Positions 1 to 6,102 of a stretch of 6,102 nt of DNA are shown one piece after another (position 1 is the stretch's first letter; every line of letters begins with the position of its first letter). A model generated the notes under the pieces. The model was given only the letters and a program-made list of their open reading frames with translations. It did no database searches and was not told the origin of the DNA. This stretch comes from CAYVHB01 sp964450865 (lineage in GTDB: Bacteria; Bacillota; Clostridia; Saccharofermentanales; UBA5734): NCBI GenBank assembly GCA_964450865.1, contig CAYVHB010000071.1, positions 1-6,102 of the forward strand, written 5' to 3'. Position numbers and translations under genes: made by a program.

Positions 1-91
1 CGGGGCCGATGCACCCGAGCGAGTTGATCGCGTCAGCGATCTTGTCCGAGCGAAGCGCGCGGCCCCGGCCGGGCTACTCTTTGCCTCGCCC
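1..91. other. Unassigned left edge, downstream of metF
   Basis: No gene can be supported here. It is very GC-rich and contains the 10-bp palindrome CCCGGCCGGG at 64-73, but no T-tract follows on the minus strand, so it is not a convincing intrinsic terminator for metF. On the minus strand one frame reads a protein-like stretch ending ADAINSLGCIGP at the window edge, but a TAG precedes it and no start codon lies between. Plus-strand frames are partly open but too short to judge. It may be spacer or the edge of a neighbouring gene. Confidence 0.3.
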
Positions 92-976
92 TCACCCCAC
101 CACACACCAGCTGCCGGCATCGATCAGGCTGCGCGCAGCCTCATTGATCCGCCGCGCCACCGTCGGATTATTCATCGTATACAGATGAATCCCATCCACC
201 CCATTGGCCAGCAGATCAATAATCTGCTCCACCGCATAGGCAATCCCGGCATCAAGCAAGGCCTCTGGCCGGTCAGAATAGCGGTCCAGCATCGCCAGGA
301 ACTTGCGCGGGAACTTCACCCCGCTGATGGCCGTGATCCGCTCCGCCTGCTTGCTGCTGATAACCGGCATAATCCCGGCCTGGATCGGCACGTTGATCCC
401 AACCGCCCGCACCCGGTTCAAAAAATCATAGAAGAGATGATTCTCAAAGAACAGCTGCGTGATCAGGTTATCGACCCCGCAGTCAACTTTTGCTTTCAGA
501 TTGCGAATATCAGCCTCCAGGCTGGGCGCGTTCTGGTGCCCCTCCGGATAGCAGGCGGCAATCACATTGAAATCGCCGTTGGCCTTGATGAAAGAGACCA
601 GGTCGCTGGCATGATCAAAGTCATACTGGCGCGGCACCCCCGGGATCGGGTCACCCAGCAAAGCCAGGATATTCCTGATATTATTGGCTTGCAGCTGCCC
701 GAGCAGGGCCAGCACCTCCGGCCTGGTCTGATTGATACAAGTCAGATGAGCCACGGACTCCACGCCCAGTTCATTCTTGATCCGGGAGGCAATGGCAACA
801 GTCGCTTCCTTGTTGGCACTGCCGCTGGCACTGTACGTGACGCTGATGAAATCCGGCTTCAGGTCATGCAGTTCGTCCAGCGCGGAATAAATGGACTCAA
901 TCGGCGTCGTTTTCCGCGGCGGAAAGACCTCAAACGAAAAGACAGTTTTATTCTGGAACAATTCAGCTGTACGCAT
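92..976 (-). CDS. metF: 5,10-methylenetetrahydrofolate reductase (MTHFR)
   Basis: This cytosolic flavoprotein reduces 5,10-methylene-THF to 5-methyl-THF with FAD and NAD(P)H, supplying the methyl donor for MetH next door. The 294-aa product matches the usual single-domain bacterial length (E. coli 296). Recognisable landmarks are FSFEVFPP with the catalytic-type Glu16, SVTY at 45-48, AHLTC with His77, the ILALLGDP loop with Asp109, CYPEGH with Tyr143 and His147, and DIRNLKAKVD (156-165) followed by TQLFF with Gln174. These correspond in order to E. coli Glu28, Thr59, His88, Asp120, Tyr152, His156 and Gln183. One oddity is Leu107, where the family has Arg in ALRGD. The ATG at 976 is chosen because it has an AAAGGA site 9 nt upstream and begins where the family begins; the frame stays open further upstream to a TTG at 1096. 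The gene is divergent from metH. The stop is TGA at 94-92. Confidence 0.95.
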   Translation of the reverse strand: MRTAELFQNKTVFSFEVFPPRKTTPIESIYSALDELHDLKPDFISVTYSASGSANKEATVAIASRIKNELGVESVAHLTCINQTRPEVLALLGQLQANNIRNILALLGDPIPGVPRQYDFDHASDLVSFIKANGDFNVIAACYPEGHQNAPSLEADIRNLKAKVDCGVDNLITQLFFENHLFYDFLNRVRAVGINVPIQAGIMPVISSKQAERITAISGVKFPRKFLAMLDRYSDRPEALLDAGIAYAVEQIIDLLANGVDGIHLYTMNNPTVARRINEAARSLIDAGSWCVVG

Positions 977-985
977 AATCAAAAA

Positions 986-991
986 TCCTTT
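986..991 (-). promoter_or_regulatory. Ribosome binding site of metF
   Basis: AAAGGA read on the minus strand lies 9 nt before the ATG at 976. It decides the start: the in-frame ATG at 1012 has no comparable site and would lie within a few bases of the predicted transcription start. Confidence 0.6.
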
Positions 992-1000
992 GCCTCGCGC

Positions 1001-1029
1001 TGGACGCGCCATATTTTTACGCCTATTAT
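1001..1029 (+). promoter_or_regulatory. Candidate metH promoter overlapping that of metF
   Basis: TGGACG (1001-1006; four of six consensus -35 bases), a 17-bp spacer and TATTAT (1024-1029; five of six -10 bases) point toward metH. The start would be near 1036, about 18 bp from the predicted metF start in the opposite direction. The call rests on consensus matching alone. Confidence 0.4.
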
Positions 1030-1053
1030 AGACGCATACAACGAAAATCGGTA
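1025..1053 (-). promoter_or_regulatory. Candidate metF promoter (perfect -10 TATAAT)
   Basis: On the minus strand a perfect TATAAT lies at 1030-1025. A weak -35 (TACCGA, 1053-1048; two of six consensus bases) sits 17 bp upstream. Transcription would start near 1018, giving metF a leader of about 40 nt that contains its ribosome site. The -10 overlaps the plus-strand candidate for metH by five bases. The -10 is convincing; the -35 is not. Confidence 0.5.
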
Positions 1054-1220
1054 GGCTAAATAGCAACGGGGTCAACAGAAGCTGTAAAACAGCCAATTTT
1101 CCTCCGGATCACCGATGGCAGCAGATGAAGCTACCAGCAGCAGGCCCTGGCCGCAGCTCGATCAGCCCACCCGTGGCCGAGCGAATCCGTACCGGACCCG
1201 TGGCAGAAAGAGGCGCACAA
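1036..1220 (+). promoter_or_regulatory. Long putative 5' leader of metH
   Basis: If the promoter at 1001-1029 is used, metH has an untranslated leader of about 185 nt. Small complementary segments are visible: ATCGGT (1047-1052) with ACCGAT (1111-1116), and the overlapping GGTAG (1051-1055) with CTACC (1131-1135), which compete for the same bases. There is a hairpin GCTGT-AAA-ACAGC (1081-1093), GCTCG (1156-1160) with CGAGC (1178-1182), and a 9-bp direct repeat ACCCGTGGC at 1169-1177 and 1196-1204, the second copy ending right before the ribosome site. I could not match it to SAM-I, SAH, cobalamin or THF riboswitch cores by eye. It could instead be plain spacer. Confidence 0.3.
1205..1213 (+). 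promoter_or_regulatory. Ribosome binding site of metH
   Basis: AGAAAGAGG ends 7 nt before the GTG at 1221. It supports GTG (residue V, followed by KYEIEKQL) as the start rather than the in-frame ATG at 1125, which would add 32 Pro/Ala/Arg-rich residues that look non-coding. Confidence 0.65.
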
Positions 1221-4910
<3,690 letters not shown>

Positions 4911-5021
4911 TCGGGATCCGGGACATCACGGTGACGCACGTTGGTCCGTGTGAAAAATATTAAAAATGATGCTGGGCGCTCAAGACGATATCCGCTCATT
5001 ATGTCAAAATCATTATGTCAA
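4911..5021. other. Spacer between metH stop and terminator
   Basis: There is no gene here. A weak hairpin, CACGG (4927-4931) with CCGTG (4946-4950), is followed by an A-rich rather than T-rich stretch, so it is not a terminator in the plus direction. The end of this spacer holds the 14-bp tandem repeat listed separately. Confidence 0.4.
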
Positions 5022-5023
5022 AA
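4996..5023. repeat. Two perfect tandem copies of a 14-bp unit
   Basis: TCATTATGTCAAAA occurs at 4996-5009 and again immediately at 5010-5023. The second copy runs into the A-tract that starts the terminator stem. A local slippage duplication is the simplest explanation; a protein-binding role is not shown. Confidence 0.9.
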
Positions 5024-5070
5024 AAACACCGGGATTCAGTTCATATATACTGAATCCCGGTGTTTTTAAT
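5020..5070. terminator. Bidirectional intrinsic terminator between metH and the regulator
   Basis: A perfect 19-bp inverted repeat, left arm 5022-5040 and right arm 5049-5067, encloses an 8-nt AT-rich loop. The stem core is ACACCGGGATTCAGT paired with its complement. The right arm ends in TTTTT then AATTT for transcripts from metH. On the minus strand the stem ends in seven T (5026-5020) for transcripts from the MerR gene. It therefore serves both convergent genes, which is the usual arrangement for such a site. Confidence 0.92.
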
Positions 5071-5190
5071 TTGTCCGAACCGCTGCACGGTGATTTGTTG
5101 GTCGGAAATCCACAGTTGAAAGTTGCATGGGCGAGATCCAGCCAGAATCACATACTATAGTATCCTATAATAGATTATTAGATTAGATTA
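5068..5190. other. Non-coding stretch between terminator and regulator stop
   Basis: No gene is seen. The part next to the MerR gene (5150-5190) is strikingly AT-rich compared with the coding DNA. It contains the 12-bp perfect palindrome ATACTATAGTAT at 5152-5163 and short AGATTA/GATTA repeats at 5172-5190. A TATAAT at 5166-5171 on the plus strand has no acceptable -35 and no gene downstream in that direction. Confidence 0.5.
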
Positions 5191-5616
5191 TCATGAGCGC
5201 TGCGCACAATAAATCTGAATCGCATCCCGCAGGAACGGCGCGCTACCAACCGCAATTTTGTCATAATACGCTGTAAAACGTGGATCTTCGACGTACATCT
5301 GGGCCAGACCGGCGTGGGCTTGCGGACTGTACGCGGTCCAGAAATAACCCAGCCACTGGCGGTGCAGGTCGCATGCCTGCTGGGCCAGTTCACCCGCCGG
5401 ATCGCCCTGGGCCATGGCAGCAATCAGTTTTTCGTTGAAGGCTTGCGATAGACGCTCCACCTCACCATATTGCGCCTGCGTCAGGCCCTTCATTTTGGCA
5501 TAGGTCTGCTGCACGGTCTCCTCACCATATTTTTCTCTGATCTCGGTGCCGTACTGCTTTTCATTGTCTTCGATCAGCTTCTGCTTGAATCCGGCAAATT
5601 TCTCTTCATCTTTCAT
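5191..5616 (-). CDS. Possible internal translation product: free TipAS-like protein
   Basis: In frame with the regulator, an ATG at 5616 (Met114) sits exactly where the linker ends and the TipAS domain begins. It is preceded by GAGGGGAGA (5630-5622) at a normal distance. Translation from here would give a 141-aa ligand-binding protein without DNA-binding domain. This matches the known Streptomyces tipA case, where the full regulator TipAL and the 144-aa TipAS are made in frame from the same gene. The sequence permits it; whether it is used here is inference. Confidence 0.45.
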   Translation of the reverse strand: MKDEEKFAGFKQKLIEDNEKQYGTEIREKYGEETVQQTYAKMKGLTQAQYGEVERLSQAFNEKLIAAMAQGDPAGELAQQACDLHRQWLGYFWTAYSPQAHAGLAQMYVEDPRFTAYYDKIAVGSAPFLRDAIQIYCAQRS

Positions 5617-5955
5617 TGGAGTCTCCCCTCTTGCGGTTCGCAAGCTCTTCTTGACAGTCGCTATCAGCTGGTCCAGCTGCTCACGCCGGGCACACAGCGC
5701 GGCCAGGTGGCTTTCCAGCGTGGCGTTCCTGTTGAAGTTGTGATCAGCCAGAATTTTCCTGATATCATCCAGCGGCACGTCCAGTTCCCGGTAAAAAAGT
5801 ATCTGCTGCAGTTGATCCACTTCTTTCTGGCTGTAAATCCGATATCCGTTCGAACTGACACGCGTCGGCGTCAGCAGGCCAAGCTCCTCATAATACCGCA
5901 AGGTTCGCGGACTCACGCCAGCCAGCCTGGCCAGTTTATTGATCGTATACTCCAC
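5191..5955 (-). CDS. MerR-family regulator with TipAS ligand-binding domain
   Basis: This is a dimeric cytosolic transcription activator/repressor of the TipA/Mta type, 254 aa (TipAL 253, Mta about 257). The winged-helix DNA-binding domain spans about 1-70: YTINKLARLAGVSPRTLRYYE (3-23) and GYRIYS (37-42) are classic MerR signatures. A helical dimerisation segment follows (about 75-112), then a TipAS domain (114-254) with EEKFAGF, the TAYSPQAHAGLAQMY region and a C-terminal FLRDAIQIYC. Family members bind multidrug or thiopeptide ligands and remodel promoters with long spacers. The metal-binding Cys pattern of MerR/ZntR sensors is absent. By my alignment, the Cys that binds thiostrepton covalently in TipAL (Cys214) is Gly216 here. 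The start is GTG at 5955, behind a doubled AAGGGG site. The gene is convergent with metH, separated by the terminator, and unlikely to be a methionine regulator. Its targets are not visible beyond a possible upstream operator. Confidence 0.93.
   Translation of the reverse strand: MEYTINKLARLAGVSPRTLRYYEELGLLTPTRVSSNGYRIYSQKEVDQLQQILFYRELDVPLDDIRKILADHNFNRNATLESHLAALCARREQLDQLIATVKKSLRTARGETPMKDEEKFAGFKQKLIEDNEKQYGTEIREKYGEETVQQTYAKMKGLTQAQYGEVERLSQAFNEKLIAAMAQGDPAGELAQQACDLHRQWLGYFWTAYSPQAHAGLAQMYVEDPRFTAYYDKIAVGSAPFLRDAIQIYCAQRS
5622..5630 (-). promoter_or_regulatory. Internal Shine-Dalgarno site within the MerR gene
   Basis: GAGGGGAGA read on the minus strand lies 5 nt before the internal ATG at 5616, or 6 nt counted from the end of GGGGAG. 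It encodes Arg-Gly-Glu-Thr in the linker, so it could be selected as protein sequence, as a ribosome site, or both. Confidence 0.5.
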
Positions 5956-5962
5956 TGGCGAT

Positions 5963-5974
5963 CCCCTTCCCCTT
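5963..5974 (-). promoter_or_regulatory. Doubled ribosome binding site of the MerR gene
   Basis: AAGGGGAAGGGG on the minus strand ends 7 nt before the GTG at 5955. The duplicated AAGGGG strongly supports this GTG start, and 5955 also gives the standard MerR N-terminus (E-Y-T-I-N-K-L-A). Confidence 0.7.
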
Positions 5975-6102
5975 AACGACTGATCAATCCGGCCTACGCC
6001 GTCATTGCCACCTGTATCCAGCCAATGTCGCCTGTTCTTGATCCACAGCTACAATTGATTGCAATGCCTCATTGCCACAATAAACCATGACGTTACGTTA
6101 AT
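5975..6102. other. Upstream region of the MerR gene with small repeats
   Basis: No gene is seen before the window ends. No good minus-strand promoter for the regulator is evident. A 10-bp direct repeat TCATTGCCAC lies at 6002-6011 and 6069-6078. The second copy overlaps the inverted repeat GCAATG-CCT-CATTGC (6061-6075). The last bases contain ACGTT twice in tandem (6090-6099). This is the expected place for an autoregulatory operator of a TipA-type gene, but the assignment is inference. Confidence 0.4.
6055..6084 (+). promoter_or_regulatory. Weak candidate promoter/operator with inverted repeat in spacer
   Basis: TTGATT (6055-6060; four of six -35 bases), an 18-bp spacer holding the 6-bp inverted repeat GCAATG/CATTGC, and AATAAA (6079-6084; four of six -10 bases) point to the right, out of the window. 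MerR-family regulators typically bind a dyad between -35 and -10 of a promoter with a longer than normal spacer, and this layout fits. Both boxes are weak, so this is tentative. Confidence 0.22.

Noticed and set aside
1..60. Minus-strand gene fragment reading ADAINSLGCIGP at the edge
   Set aside because: A stop codon lies a few codons upstream in the frame, with no start codon between it and the edge; too short to support.
185..1054. 289-codon open frame antisense to metF
   Set aside because: It is a shadow of metF, whose motifs are clear; it has no domain and no ribosome site.
1081..1093. Hairpin GCTGT-AAA-ACAGC followed by CAATTTT as an attenuator terminator
   Set aside because: A five-pair stem with only four T after a gap is too weak to call a terminator.
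1125..1220. N-terminal extension of MetH from the ATG at 1125
   Set aside because: The added 32 residues have no family counterpart. The GTG at 1221 has a good ribosome site, and from it AdoMet-motif residue numbers coincide with those of E. coli MetH.
977..1220. Known riboswitch (SAM, SAH, cobalamin, THF) upstream of metH
   Set aside because: None of the conserved cores I know for these classes could be read in either orientation; only short stems are present.
4927..4950. CACGG/CCGTG hairpin just after metH as a terminator
   Set aside because: It is followed by an A-rich stretch and a long loop; the strong terminator lies further downstream.
4966..5160. 64-codon plus-strand open frame
   Set aside because: It runs straight through the terminator hairpin and the tandem repeat, with no ribosome site and no recognisable protein sequence.
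5155..5171. Plus-strand promoter from TATAGT or TATAAT
   Set aside because: There is no -35 at acceptable spacing, and only the antisense side of the MerR gene lies downstream.
5470..5976. 168-codon plus-strand open frame antisense to the MerR gene
   Set aside because: It is a shadow of a clear MerR/TipAS protein.

Overview
The window carries three confidently identified genes. Its base composition is GC-rich (clearly above 50% in the coding parts), with short AT-rich intergenic stretches and strong purine-rich Shine-Dalgarno (SD) sequences. The MetF sequence reads like Clostridia-type enzymes, and the regulator has the layout of Bacillus Mta / Streptomyces TipA proteins. A GC-rich member of the Bacillota is my best guess, but this is inference with low confidence.

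Layout: positions 1-91 are an unassigned edge. metF (methylenetetrahydrofolate reductase) lies on the minus strand, 92-976. A 244-bp divergent intergenic region (977-1220) follows. It holds a possible shared, overlapping -10 promoter and a leader of about 185 nt in front of metH. metH (full-length cobalamin-dependent methionine synthase, 1229 aa, GTG start) occupies 1221-4910 on the plus strand. A 280-bp convergent intergenic region follows, with a 14-bp tandem repeat, a perfect 19-bp-stem bidirectional terminator and an AT-rich palindromic stretch. A MerR-family regulator with a TipAS-type ligand domain lies on the minus strand, 5191-5955. Its upstream region (5956-6102) contains small repeats and an inverted repeat, and is cut by the window edge.

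How the genes work together: MetF reduces 5,10-methylene-tetrahydrofolate to 5-methyl-tetrahydrofolate, which is the methyl donor that MetH passes to homocysteine to make methionine. The two steps are encoded back to back and probably share a control region. The MerR/TipAS gene converges on metH, is insulated from it by the terminator, and shows no evident link to methionine metabolism; it is more likely a drug- or ligand-responsive regulator.

I see no phage, IS, CRISPR or RNA gene, and no clearly new multi-gene system. The points most worth a second look are the apparent bidirectional metF/metH promoter, an internal SD plus ATG in the regulator that would yield a free TipAS-like ligand-binding protein, an Arg-to-Leu change in the FAD-binding ALRGD motif of MetF, and an in-frame hydrophobic extension upstream of MetF with its own SD.
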